Under the pieces are notes generated by a model. The model made no database searches. It was not told where the DNA came from and saw nothing but the letters and a program-made list of their open reading frames with translations. A stretch of DNA of 16,010 nucleotides from an uncultured Prevotella sp. (GTDB lineage: Bacteria; Bacteroidota; Bacteroidia; Bacteroidales; Bacteroidaceae), in NCBI GenBank assembly GCA_934229335.1, contig CAKQDQ010000047.1, positions 1-16,010 on the forward strand. The letters are read 5' to 3'. Below, piece by piece: positions 1 to 7,020 of this stretch; positions within the stretch are counted from its first letter, which is position 1, and each line of letters begins with the position of its first letter. Position numbers and translations under genes: made by a program.

Positions 1-1482
1 GAAGAGGGTAGCGTTGACGCCCTCATCGTAGCCACTTGCGCACTGAAACGCCTCGGCATGGCACATCTCGCGACAGAGCGTCTGCCCTTCGCCACCCACC
101 CATTACAAGGCAACCTCGCTGTGACTGCCACGACAACAGTAAGCGAAGAGATAAGAGAAGCGTTCGCACGCATCGACATTCGCCGCCGATACCGCAAAGT
201 TCTCCTCGTAGGCTTCGGTCCTGGAGACCCTGAACTCATAACCGTCAAAGGGCAAAAGGCACTGCAAAACGCTTCAACCATATACTATGACGACCTCACT
301 AACGAGCCATTCCTGAGCCAGTTTGATGGCGAAAAGAAATACGTAGGCAAGCGTTCTGGACGCCATAGCCATAAGCAAGACGCCATCAACGAACTGCTTT
401 TTCAAGCCGCCATACAGCCATCGCGCGACAAAGACGCAGACCCCACACAGCCGATAGTACGCCTAAAGGGTGGAGACCCTATGCTATTCTCGCACGGCAG
501 AGAAGAGATAGACTTTCTGAAACAGCGCATGGTCAGCGTAGAAGTGATACCTGGCGTAAGCAGTGGCAACGCGCTCGCCTCACTAACGCAGATACCTCTG
601 ACATACAGAGGAGTGTCACGCTCTGCCGCTTTCGTTCTTGGTCACGCCAAGATACCGCAGAATCCTGATGCCGACACATTGCTTTACTACATGGGAGGTG
701 CCAATGTCAGCACTATAGCACGCACACTCCTCAAGGCAGGTAGAGCGTCATGGACACCCGTAGCACTCGTCACCAATGTCTCACTGCCATCGCAGCGCAC
801 CATCGTTTCAACGCTCGGCGAACTGCAATGGGCTATATACAAGGCAACGCCAGTACTCATCATTGTTGGCAACGTGGTCAAGTTCGCAGCCAATGACAGG
901 CTACAGAAAGTGTATTACACAGGCACTACGCCACCCGTAAACTCTCAACCCTACGACCAAGTGACCTTTGCGCCACTGATAACGATAGTCGACAGCGACA
1001 CTCCGCAGCCCACCCCCGACGGTTACGATTGGCTGATATTCACCTCACGTCATGGCGTTCGTCATTACAAACACCCCATACAGGGCGTCAAGGTAGCCAG
1101 CGTAGGACCCGTAACAAGTGCCGAACTGAGAAAGAAAGGGGTGCAACCCGACTTTGAGTCGCCCACGCAGTCAGCAGAAGGCATCGTAAGCTTCTTCGCG
1201 TCGCAGCCACGTTCGCGCATACTTCTACCGCGTTCCGACAAAGGACTGAAGGCACTGACCGAGGGATTGAAGCAACATGAGGTGACAGACCTGCACGTTT
1301 ACCACAACAGGTTCAACGACAAGGCAGTGGCACAAGACCTCACCGACTTCGACAAGATAATCTTTTCGTCGCCCTCCAGCTACGAAGCCTTCCGAAGACT
1401 ATATCCCGATGCCGACCTAACCAACAAGCTGTTGGTGGCAAAAGGGGGAACAACGTATCAATTCATAATTCACAATTCATAA
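1..1482 (+). CDS. cobA/hemD: HemC-like fragment fused to uroporphyrinogen-III C-methyltransferase (CobA) and uroporphyrinogen-III synthase (HemD); 5' partial
   Basis: The open frame runs in from the left edge, so the start is missing; the ATG at 58 is internal. The first ~45 residues (VDALIVATCALKRLG, then PLQGNLAV) resemble the end of HemC domains 1-2 (DAIVLAA-KRLGL, PAxGQGAL). HemC domain 3, which carries the dipyrromethane-cofactor cysteine, is not seen. From residue ~66 a full SAM-dependent CobA domain follows: GFGPGDPELIT, GKRSGRHSHKQ, VRLKGGDPMLF, IPGVSSGNA, YYMGG. It would make precorrin-2 from uroporphyrinogen III. From residue ~340 comes a HemD domain that cyclises hydroxymethylbilane (WLIFTSRHGV, VASVGPVTSAEL, LLPRSDKGL, IIFSSPSSYEAF). 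The HemD part looks clipped: after VAKGGTTYQF the last residues and stop are encoded by an AT-rich 7-bp repeat, so the usual final helix is missing. First visible gene of the tetrapyrrole operon. CobA and HemD assignments are firm; the HemC-like part is inferred from motifs. Confidence 0.9.
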   Translation, partial: EEGSVDALIVATCALKRLGMAHLATERLPFATHPLQGNLAVTATTTVSEEIREAFARIDIRRRYRKVLLVGFGPGDPELITVKGQKALQNASTIYYDDLTNEPFLSQFDGEKKYVGKRSGRHSHKQDAINELLFQAAIQPSRDKDADPTQPIVRLKGGDPMLFSHGREEIDFLKQRMVSVEVIPGVSSGNALASLTQIPLTYRGVSRSAAFVLGHAKIPQNPDADTLLYYMGGANVSTIARTLLKAGRASWTPVALVTNVSLPSQRTIVSTLGELQWAIYKATPVLIIVGNVVKFAANDRLQKVYYTGTTPPVNSQPYDQVTFAPLITIVDSDTPQPTPDGYDWLIFTSRHGVRHYKHPIQGVKVASVGPVTSAELRKKGVQPDFESPTQSAEGIVSFFASQPRSRILLPRSDKGLKALTEGLKQHEVTDLHVYHNRFNDKAVAQDLTDFDKIIFSSPSSYEAFRRLYPDADLTNKLLVAKGGTTYQFIIHNS

Positions 1483-1564
1483 TTCATAATTACGGGATTG
1501 GCAAAGAGAATTATAGAATTGGCGGAAGTAGACAATGAATTATGCACTAAGAATAATGAATTAT
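1460..1564. repeat. AT-rich imperfect inverted repeat between hemD and hemB
   Basis: The left arm (1460-1491) is a degenerate 7-bp tandem of aattcat. The right arm (1534-1564) is its imperfect reverse complement (aatgaattatgc, aataatgaattat). The arms are about 42 bp apart. The left arm encodes the C-terminus and stop of the preceding fusion, and the right arm ends two bases before the hemB start codon. Similar AT-rich elements occur at 3148-3184, 5636-5665 and 6525-6550. Confidence 0.7.
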
Positions 1565-1565
1565 C

Positions 1566-2618
1566 ATGAAGCGTTTCAGACAATATAGAACCACACAAGC
1601 GGTGCGCGACCAGTACGCTGACGTCACTCCGCTACAGCCAGCAGACTTTATCTACCCCTACTTCGTACAGGAAGGACAGGGCGTAAAGGAAGAGATAGGC
1701 ACCATGGAAGACGTTTATCGCTTCTCCATCGACACCCTTCTCATCGACATTGCCGACCTCCTCACGCTCGGTGTAAACAAGGTTCTCCTCTTCGGAGTTA
1801 TCCCTGAGGACGAGAAAGACGAACGAGGCACAGCGGCATACAGTCCCGACAGCATTATCTGCAAGGCTGTAAAAGCCATAAAGGAACGCTTCCCAGAGGT
1901 GATAGTATTTACCGATATATGCCTCTGCGAATACACCAGCCACGGTCATTGCGGACTGCTCTATGAGGACGGCAAGCCTATCCCTTACGACGAAGAGTTG
2001 AAAGCGTTGCGCAGAGGCGGCTGTTCTTGCGGACGAAACCACGACAATGTGGTCATTGACAACGACTCCACACTACCTCTCCTCGCAGAGATGGCATACC
2101 AACACGCCCTTGCCGGTGCTGACTTCGTGGCGCCTTCAGCCATGATGGACGGTCAGATAGAGGCACTCAGGCAGCGTCTTGACAGCGACCCCACTACCAA
2201 GCCGACTCGCATACTCGCCTATTCTGCCAAGTATGCATCAGCATATTACGGTCCGTTCCGCGATGCTGCAGGCTCCGCTCCAGGCTTTGGCGATAGAAAA
2301 AGTTACCAGATGGACTACCGCACTCACGACCAAGCACTCGACGAGATTGCCGCTGACATAGAGGAAGGTACCGACTGGATAATGGTAAAGCCCGCCCTCG
2401 CTTACCTCGACATCATATACCGTGCGGCGCAGAAGTTCCCTGATTACCCTATGGTGGCATACCAAGTGTCGGGCGAATACTCAATGCTGATGAACGCGGC
2501 ACGCCAAGGTTACTTCGACGAAAGGCGCATATTCCACGAGTCGCTCACCGCCATACGTCGCGCAGGAGCACAGTATATCATCTCGTATTACGCCAAGAGA
2601 TTCTTCAGAGTGGTATAA
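1566..2618 (+). CDS. hemB: Porphobilinogen synthase (delta-aminolevulinic acid dehydratase)
   Basis: Condenses two 5-aminolevulinate molecules to porphobilinogen in the cytoplasm. The 350-residue protein has the zinc/active-site cysteine cluster DICLCEYTSHGHCG (C119, C121, C129), the A-site lysine in YSAKYASAYYGPFRDA (K222), the Schiff-base lysine in MVKPALAYLD (K275), and APSAMMDG near 189-196. The cysteine version of the metal site points to a Zn-dependent enzyme. It is slightly long for the family (usually ~320-340) because about 24 residues (~140-163), including GGCSCGRNH, lie between the active-site loop and the conserved NDSTL segment. The ATG at 1566 gives the normal N-terminus (RxRxxx). 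It sits 83 bp after the cobA/hemD fusion and 56 bp before sirC, on the same strand, so co-transcription is likely. Confidence 0.96.
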   Translation: MKRFRQYRTTQAVRDQYADVTPLQPADFIYPYFVQEGQGVKEEIGTMEDVYRFSIDTLLIDIADLLTLGVNKVLLFGVIPEDEKDERGTAAYSPDSIICKAVKAIKERFPEVIVFTDICLCEYTSHGHCGLLYEDGKPIPYDEELKALRRGGCSCGRNHDNVVIDNDSTLPLLAEMAYQHALAGADFVAPSAMMDGQIEALRQRLDSDPTTKPTRILAYSAKYASAYYGPFRDAAGSAPGFGDRKSYQMDYRTHDQALDEIAADIEEGTDWIMVKPALAYLDIIYRAAQKFPDYPMVAYQVSGEYSMLMNAARQGYFDERRIFHESLTAIRRAGAQYIISYYAKRFFRVV

Positions 2619-2634
2619 GTTGTCTACATAAACA

Positions 2635-2665
2635 AAACCACCGAACCACCAAACCACCAAACCAC
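2635..2665. repeat. A/C-rich 8-bp tandem repeat before sirC
   Basis: Three near-perfect units of aaccacca stand just upstream of the sirC start at 2675. This is the A/C arm of the G/T-A/C repeat family seen elsewhere in the window; no matching G/T arm is obvious after the hemB stop here. It leaves an unstructured A/C-rich leader before the start codon. Confidence 0.6.
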
Positions 2666-2674
2666 GCACAGCCC

Positions 2675-3157
2675 ATGAACTTCCTTCCCATAAACATCAA
2701 CATCTCTGGCAGCCGCATAATAATAATAGGTGGAGGCAAGGTGGGGCTTCACAAGGCAACGATACTCAGTCGCTTTACCACAGAAGCCACTGTCATAGCC
2801 CCAGAGTTTAAGGAAGGCTTCGAGGCATTACCGTTCACTCTCATTAAGAAAGAGTACGAGCCACACGACCTTGACGGTGCAACCCTCGCCTATGTGTGTA
2901 CGGAGAACCACGAACTGAACCGTCGTATCTATGACGATGCACACGAACGCCACGTCCTTGTCAGCGTCTGCGACAATCCATCGCTGTGCGATTTCACCTC
3001 GCCAGCCATCTTCCGTAAGGACAATATGACCGTTGCCGTGGCAAGCGACGCTAAGGATGTACATCGCAGCATGAGTATCCGTGACAGTATTCGCGACAAC
3101 TTCGAACTGATAGAACAAAGGTCAAAAGCACCGAAAAGCATTTATAAAAAATCATAA
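2675..3157 (+). CDS. sirC: Precorrin-2 dehydrogenase (siroheme synthase N-terminal domain type)
   Basis: NAD-dependent oxidation of precorrin-2 to sirohydrochlorin, the step after CobA. The 160 residues start LPININISGSRIIIIGGGKVG, the Rossmann opening of the CysG-N/Met8/SirC family (GGGKVG at 19-24). The family's second block is seen in VCDNPSLCDFTSPAIFRKDNMTVAVAS. The usual ISTGGxSP stretch is replaced by VASDAKDVHRS. There is no CobA domain; that activity is on the upstream fusion. The short length omits most of the C-terminal dimerisation/chelatase helices found in Met8p and CysG, so ferrochelation probably needs another protein (for example SirB or a CbiK/CbiX type) not in the window. 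It sits between hemB and hemA, as expected for a siroheme operon. Confidence 0.88.
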   Translation: MNFLPININISGSRIIIIGGGKVGLHKATILSRFTTEATVIAPEFKEGFEALPFTLIKKEYEPHDLDGATLAYVCTENHELNRRIYDDAHERHVLVSVCDNPSLCDFTSPAIFRKDNMTVAVASDAKDVHRSMSIRDSIRDNFELIEQRSKAPKSIYKKS

Positions 3158-3184
3158 TGCATAGTGCATAATTCGTAATTGCTA
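3148..3184. repeat. Short AT-rich spacer repeat before hemA
   Basis: The spacer carries cataatgcatagtgcataattcg, with gcat/atgc mini-palindromes resembling the AT-rich family at 1460-1564. It ends at the hemA start codon. An in-frame stop at 3176-3178 blocks any further upstream extension of hemA. Confidence 0.45.
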
Positions 3185-4042
3185 ATGCAGAAGCAACAAT
3201 ATATATTCACCTTCCCCTCCGCTTATGGCAGCAACGCCCACGGTGTACGCCTTGAGACCTGCCAGCGCATAGAGCAATACAGCGGTGAGGGCAGCGTTAC
3301 CGAAGAAGCAGCACGCCACCTCTTCCGTGTGGCAGCAGGACTGGAGTCACCGTTGCTTGGCGAGATGGCGATACTAAACCAGATAAAAAACGCCTACGAA
3401 GAGGCAAAACAGCAAGGCAAACTGCCCGCTGGCATCAATCGCCTCTTTCAAACCGCCCTCCATGTAGGGCACAGGGCACGCACAGAGACGGCAATATCAC
3501 GAGGTGCGGTGTCATACTCACAGGTCACGGTAGACATACTTTGCCACGAGCTTCCTGACCTTGGCGACAAGACAGTGAGCATAATCGGAGTCAACGACCT
3601 TACGGAATCAATACTTAACTTCCTCACGGCACGTGGCGCATCAAACCTCATCCTCGCCAACCGTAGCCTTGATAAGGCGTCAGCCATGGCAGAACGCTAC
3701 AACGCAGTGGCACTGCCACTGACAGAGAAAAGGCACTTACTCACTCTATCTGATGTGGTAATAAGTGCTACCTCGGCACCTCACACGCTGATACATCGAG
3801 AGGATTACACTCCGAGCGACCGCCAACAACTGCTCTTCGACCTTGCCAATCCGCAGGATATAGACCCAGAAGTAAGGTGGCTGATAGGCAAACGCCTCTA
3901 CAACCTGCAAGACATAGAACGGCAGGCACAGCAAAACCTGAAGAAAAGACAGCAAGAGGCCGTGCGCTGCGAGGAGATAATAGAAGAAGAAATAAGTACA
4001 CTCATGCAATGGCAGGAGTACAGAAAGAGAATGATAATATGA
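3185..4042 (+). CDS. hemA: Glutamyl-tRNA reductase, short form
   Basis: Reduces glutamyl-tRNA(Glu) to glutamate-1-semialdehyde, the first committed step of C5 tetrapyrrole synthesis. Recognisable blocks are LETCQRIEQY with the nucleophilic cysteine (C26), GLESPLLGEMAILNQIKNAY, LNRLF-like INRLFQTALHVGHRARTET, GAVSYSQVTVDI, NRSLDKASAMAERY and DLANPQDIDPEV. At 285 residues it is much shorter than the usual ~400-430: most of the first N-terminal strands before TCxR and much of the C-terminal dimerisation helix are missing. The nucleotide-binding GxGxMG is GVNDLT (135-140). ATG at 3185 is preferred over the TTG two codons upstream. The stop overlaps the hemL start by 4 bp (ATGA), so translation is coupled and the gene is probably functional. 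A lineage-specific compact GluTR is the best reading. Confidence 0.85.
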   Translation: MQKQQYIFTFPSAYGSNAHGVRLETCQRIEQYSGEGSVTEEAARHLFRVAAGLESPLLGEMAILNQIKNAYEEAKQQGKLPAGINRLFQTALHVGHRARTETAISRGAVSYSQVTVDILCHELPDLGDKTVSIIGVNDLTESILNFLTARGASNLILANRSLDKASAMAERYNAVALPLTEKRHLLTLSDVVISATSAPHTLIHREDYTPSDRQQLLFDLANPQDIDPEVRWLIGKRLYNLQDIERQAQQNLKKRQQEAVRCEEIIEEEISTLMQWQEYRKRMII

Positions 4043-5313
4043 ACAACAGACCACGAAGCATAAAGGCTTTTGAAGAAGCCCAGAAGGTAATACCTGGAGG
4101 AGTGAACTCTCCTGTGCGCGCATTGCGCAGCGTTGGCGAGACACCTCTGTTCATAGACCGCGCCGAAGGAGTGACACTCCACGACATCGACGGTAACTCG
4201 CTTACCGACTTCTGTCTCTCATGGGGCGTGTTCATCGTTGGTCACGCCAATCCTACAGTGCAACAGGCTGTGCAGGAGGTCATTACGCGAGGCACCAGTT
4301 ACGGTATTCCTACACTCGTAGAGACGGCATTAGCACAGCGTGTCAGCCAACTCATACCTTCCATGCAGCGTGTGCGCTTCGTCAACTCAGGCACCGAGGC
4401 AGTAATGTCAGCCATCAGAGTGGCACGAGGATTTACTGGACGTGACTACATAGTGAAGTTTGAGGGCTGTTATCACGGTCATGCCGACCACCTGCTTGTA
4501 GCTGCTGGCTCAGGCGTCGCCACCTTCGGCATCAGCAGTTCGGCTGGCGTACCTGGCGACTTCGTAAAATACACCCTCGTAGCACCCTTTAATGACCAAG
4601 CCGCAGTAGAAGAGCTGTTCGCCAAACTGGGCGACAAGATAGCTGCAGTGATAGTAGAGCCTGTGCCAGCCAACATGGGTGTGGTGCCAGAGCAAGAGGG
4701 CTTCTTGAAGTTCCTGCGTAGCATCACAAAGAGCCACGGTTCGCTACTCATCTTCGACGAGGTTATAACAGGCTTTCGCCTCACCCTCGGTGGTGCACAG
4801 AAATACTATGGCATCGACCCCGACCTCACCACAGTGGGCAAGATAGTAGGCGGTGGTTTCCCAGCAGCCGCATTCGGTGGCAGAGCCGAGATAATGAAGA
4901 TGCTTGCGCCAGAGGGACCCGTTTATCAGGCGGGAACGCTCAGCGGCAACCCGATAGCGATGACAGCAGGACTCGCCACACTCGGAATACTATCAGAAGA
5001 AGGCACCTACGAACGCCTCAACGCTAAGGCAGAATGCTTCATCGAGGCACTGCAAGAGGCAGTGAAGGACAAGGGCATCGTGATAAGTCATGTGGGCAAT
5101 ATGTTTACACCATATTTCACCCATGACAAACAACCTAAGAACTTCGCCGACGTCAACGGCAGCGACCTCACGGAGTTTGCACGATTCTGGCGTTATATGT
5201 TCCACAACGGCATATACCTCTCGCCATCGCAATTTGAGAGTAACTTCATCTCGCTGCAACATTCAGAAGAGCTGTTACAGCACGTCGTAGAGGTAGCAAA
5301 AGCATACAAATAG
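4039..5313 (+). CDS. hemL: Glutamate-1-semialdehyde 2,1-aminomutase
   Basis: PLP enzyme that turns glutamate-1-semialdehyde into 5-aminolevulinate, feeding HemB. The 424-residue protein has the family opening IPGGVNSPVRAL, the SGTEAVMSAIRVAR phosphate-binding block, CYHGHADHLLVAAGSG, FDEVITGFR, and the PLP lysine in VGKIVGGGFP. The motif PxYQAGTLSGNP (gatekeeping loop) is also intact. The frame is open further upstream, but the ATG at 4039 gives the normal N-terminus and overlaps the hemA stop in an ATGA junction. HemA and HemL proteins act as a channelled pair, which fits the coupling. Full length; no defect seen. Confidence 0.97.
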   Translation: MNNRPRSIKAFEEAQKVIPGGVNSPVRALRSVGETPLFIDRAEGVTLHDIDGNSLTDFCLSWGVFIVGHANPTVQQAVQEVITRGTSYGIPTLVETALAQRVSQLIPSMQRVRFVNSGTEAVMSAIRVARGFTGRDYIVKFEGCYHGHADHLLVAAGSGVATFGISSSAGVPGDFVKYTLVAPFNDQAAVEELFAKLGDKIAAVIVEPVPANMGVVPEQEGFLKFLRSITKSHGSLLIFDEVITGFRLTLGGAQKYYGIDPDLTTVGKIVGGGFPAAAFGGRAEIMKMLAPEGPVYQAGTLSGNPIAMTAGLATLGILSEEGTYERLNAKAECFIEALQEAVKDKGIVISHVGNMFTPYFTHDKQPKNFADVNGSDLTEFARFWRYMFHNGIYLSPSQFESNFISLQHSEELLQHVVEVAKAYK

Positions 5314-5425
5314 TAGTGGCGTAGCGATAACGTACAAATTGCGCAACAATAAGTATCAAATCGTAGGGCGATAACGCCCCAATCGTAACGTAATAGAATA
5401 GATAATAAATACAGCACAAACAACT
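5314..5425. other. Spacer between hemL and the sulfur-carrier gene with a small hairpin
   Basis: This 112-bp gap holds a 5-bp GC hairpin (gggcg-ataa-cgccc, 5366-5379) flanked by direct copies of aatcgta, and a related gtagcgataacg sequence at about 5320-5332. No poly-T follows, so it is not a typical intrinsic terminator. I see no clear TAnnTTTG promoter, so readthrough from the hem operon is possible. Confidence 0.4.
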
Positions 5426-5638
5426 ATGGCAAAATTAATCGTAAACGGAGAAGAGCAGGAAGTAAAGCTTCCGCTGACAGTAAGTGACCTCATCAAGCAG
5501 AACAAGGTGTTCCAACCAGAGATGGTCAGCGTACAGGTAAACGAGGAGTTCGTAGAGCGTGAGGACTTCGACACACTCAACCTCAACGAAGGTGACTCTG
5601 TAGACTTCCTCTACTTCATGGGAGGAGGAGCAAGATAA
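5426..5638 (+). CDS. hcyS: Ubiquitin-like sulfur carrier protein (ThiS/MoaD fold; HcyS-like) with masked C-terminus
   Basis: A 70-residue beta-grasp carrier: MAKLIVNGEEQEV, LTVSDLIKQ, VSVQVNEEFV and GDSVDFLYFMGGGAR match ThiS. ThiS, MoaD and CysO normally end in an exposed Gly-Gly that is adenylated and thiolated. Here the chain continues past the diglycine with Ala-Arg (or Gly-Ala-Arg), so it should need proteolysis before activation. The JAMM protease gene 900 bp downstream supplies that activity, as HcyD does for the alanine-capped HcyS of Wolinella succinogenes. Followed by E1-like, JAMM and sulfhydrylase genes and lacking any thiG, thiC or moaE neighbour, it is more likely a carrier for homocysteine (or cysteine) synthesis than for thiamine or molybdopterin. 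The family is certain; the specific role is inferred from context. Confidence 0.88.
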   Translation: MAKLIVNGEEQEVKLPLTVSDLIKQNKVFQPEMVSVQVNEEFVEREDFDTLNLNEGDSVDFLYFMGGGAR

Positions 5639-5665
5639 TTCGTAATGCATAATGAATAATTAAGT
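5636..5665. repeat. AT-rich repeat after the sulfur-carrier gene
   Basis: taattcgtaatgcataatgaataatta is a near-palindromic AT-rich element beginning at the hcyS stop codon, of the same family as 1460-1564 and 6525-6550. Confidence 0.5.
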
Positions 5666-5671
5666 TGCTTT

Positions 5672-5718
5672 ACAACCCAACCACTAAACAACCCAACCAC
5701 TAAACGACCAAACCACTA
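5672..5718. repeat. 16-bp A/C-rich tandem repeat in front of the E1-like gene
   Basis: acaacccaaccactaa occurs twice without mismatch (5672-5687, 5688-5703), then a third degenerate unit (5704-5718) whose last base is the A of the ATG start codon. The same 16-bp period in the complementary sense appears at 15299-15345. Confidence 0.85.
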
Positions 5719-6527
5719 TGTTTGACTTTTCAGAAGAAGAACTGCTCCGCTACAGCCGCCACATCCTGCTTCAGGACGTAGGCGTAGAGGGACAGGAGAA
5801 GATAAAAGAAGCCAAGGTGCTCGTGGTAGGCGCAGGAGGTCTCGGTGCCCCTGTATCACTCTACCTCGCCGCTGCAGGTGTAGGCACCATAGGTATAATA
5901 GACGGTGATGTAGTAGACCTCTCTAACCTACAGCGCCAAGTGATTCACTTTACTAAGGACGTAGGCACACCGAAGGTAATATCAGCTAAGGAGAAGATGC
6001 TTGCCATCAACCCTAACGTTAAGGTCAACGCCATTCAGGACCTCTTGATGGCAAACAATGCCCTCGACATCATCAAGGACTACGACTTCATCGTTGACGG
6101 TACTGACAACTTCCCTGTGAAGTTCCTTATCAACGACGCCTGCGTCATGGCAGGAAAACCATTCTCTCACGGTGGCATACTGCGCTTTGAGGGACAGACC
6201 TTCACCCACGTTCCTGGCACAGCCTGCTACCGTTGCCTCTTCGGTGCGCCACCACCGCCAAACGCTGTGCCTACATGCTCGCAGGCAGGTGTGCTCGGTG
6301 CCATAGCAGGTATGTTAGGTACCATTCAGGCTGCGGAGACATTGAAGTACATTACAGGTGTTGGTGAACTGCTGACTGACCAGCTACTCACCTTCAACGC
6401 TAAGACAATGGACTTCCGCAAGATTAAGGCGCACAAGAGTCATCGCTGCAAACTCTGTGGAGACAACCCGACAATACACGAGTTGATAGACTACGAGCAG
6501 GCACAGTGTGACCTGAAGAACCACTAA
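5718..6527 (+). CDS. hcyF: E1-like adenylyltransferase for the sulfur carrier (ThiF/MoeB family; HcyF-like)
   Basis: Uses ATP to adenylate the C-terminal glycine of the sulfur carrier so that sulfur can be added as a thiocarboxylate. The 269-residue protein has the family opening RYSRHILLQDVGVEGQ, nucleotide-binding GAGGLG (38-43), DLSNLQRQVIH, the Mg/ATP aspartate in DGTDNF (127-132), a conserved cysteine in AVPTCSQAGVLG (C187), and a four-cysteine zinc site CYRC (170-173) plus CKLC (244-247). Length matches MoeB/ThiF without the C-terminal rhodanese domain, so sulfur is supplied by another donor, plausibly free sulfide from sulfite reduction. It lies 79 bp after the carrier gene, behind an A/C repeat. 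A general ThiF or MoeB role is possible, but no thiamine or molybdopterin gene is nearby. Confidence 0.9.
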   Translation: MFDFSEEELLRYSRHILLQDVGVEGQEKIKEAKVLVVGAGGLGAPVSLYLAAAGVGTIGIIDGDVVDLSNLQRQVIHFTKDVGTPKVISAKEKMLAINPNVKVNAIQDLLMANNALDIIKDYDFIVDGTDNFPVKFLINDACVMAGKPFSHGGILRFEGQTFTHVPGTACYRCLFGAPPPPNAVPTCSQAGVLGAIAGMLGTIQAAETLKYITGVGELLTDQLLTFNAKTMDFRKIKAHKSHRCKLCGDNPTIHELIDYEQAQCDLKNH

Positions 6528-6550
6528 ATTATGCATTATGAATTATGAAT
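6525..6550. repeat. AT-rich palindromic repeat containing the JAMM gene start codon
   Basis: ttatgcattatgaattatga spans the end of hcyF and the start of hcyD, and the ATG at 6538 is part of the repeat. Same family as 1460-1564. Confidence 0.5.
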
Positions 6551-7020
6551 CAACCTACGGTTGGACTGATAGCGGTAAGGTAATCCATATTACTGCTGAG
6601 GCATACGCCTCTATATTGGAGCAAGCTAAGGCTGACGCACCGATAGAGAGCTGTGGATATGCACTCGGAACAGTAGAGGATGACGGCACACCACTAATCA
6701 CATACAACTATCCTATAGAAAACATCGACCACGCCGAGGAACACTTCACCATGGACCCTCGACAGCAGTTTGCCGCCATAAAGTATGCGCGTAACAACAA
6801 ACTGAAGGTTATTGGCAACTGGCATAGCCACCCAGCTTCGCCCAGTCGCCCATCAGAGGAAGACAAACGACTCGCACTCGACCCTAACATACTATACCTT
6901 ATCATGTCATTGGCACCAGAACAGTCAGGACTGCCATACGTGACAGATGGCTCACCGGTGCTCAACGCCTTTGAGATAAAGGAGGGAAAGGTGATGAGAT
7001 ATGGGTGCTTAGTGGTTTAG
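6538..7020 (+). CDS. hcyD: JAMM/Mov34 zinc metalloprotease (Mec+/HcyD-like)
   Basis: Cytoplasmic JAMM isopeptidase-type protease. The full catalytic signature is visible: Glu37 in IESCGYALG, then WHSHPASPSRPSEED (H96, H98, S106, D109), the exact HxH-x7-SxxD spacing. At 160 residues it is the size of Mec+ of Mycobacterium and HcyD of Wolinella. Mec+ releases cysteine from the CysO carrier; HcyD trims the C-terminal residue from HcyS. The neighbouring carrier ends GGGAR, so trimming is the likely first job here, and release of product from the carrier may be a second. It starts 10 bp after hcyF. Its start codon lies in an AT-rich repeat and its last residues (LVV) and stop are encoded by the G/T arm of the next repeat, so both ends may have been reshaped by repeats. 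Confidence 0.9.
   Translation: MNYESTYGWTDSGKVIHITAEAYASILEQAKADAPIESCGYALGTVEDDGTPLITYNYPIENIDHAEEHFTMDPRQQFAAIKYARNNKLKVIGNWHSHPASPSRPSEEDKRLALDPNILYLIMSLAPEQSGLPYVTDGSPVLNAFEIKEGKVMRYGCLVV

Noticed and set aside
1632..2042. 136-residue minus-strand open frame opposite hemB
   Set aside because: Antisense to a clearly conserved gene; no recognisable motif and no promoter or leader.
3877..4038. Upstream extension of hemL into hemA
   Set aside because: It would overlap the conserved end of hemA in another frame and is not hemL-like; the ATGA junction at 4039 is the better start.
5366..5379. Intrinsic terminator after hemL
   Set aside because: The stem is only 5 bp and is not followed by a T-run; termination there is not supported.
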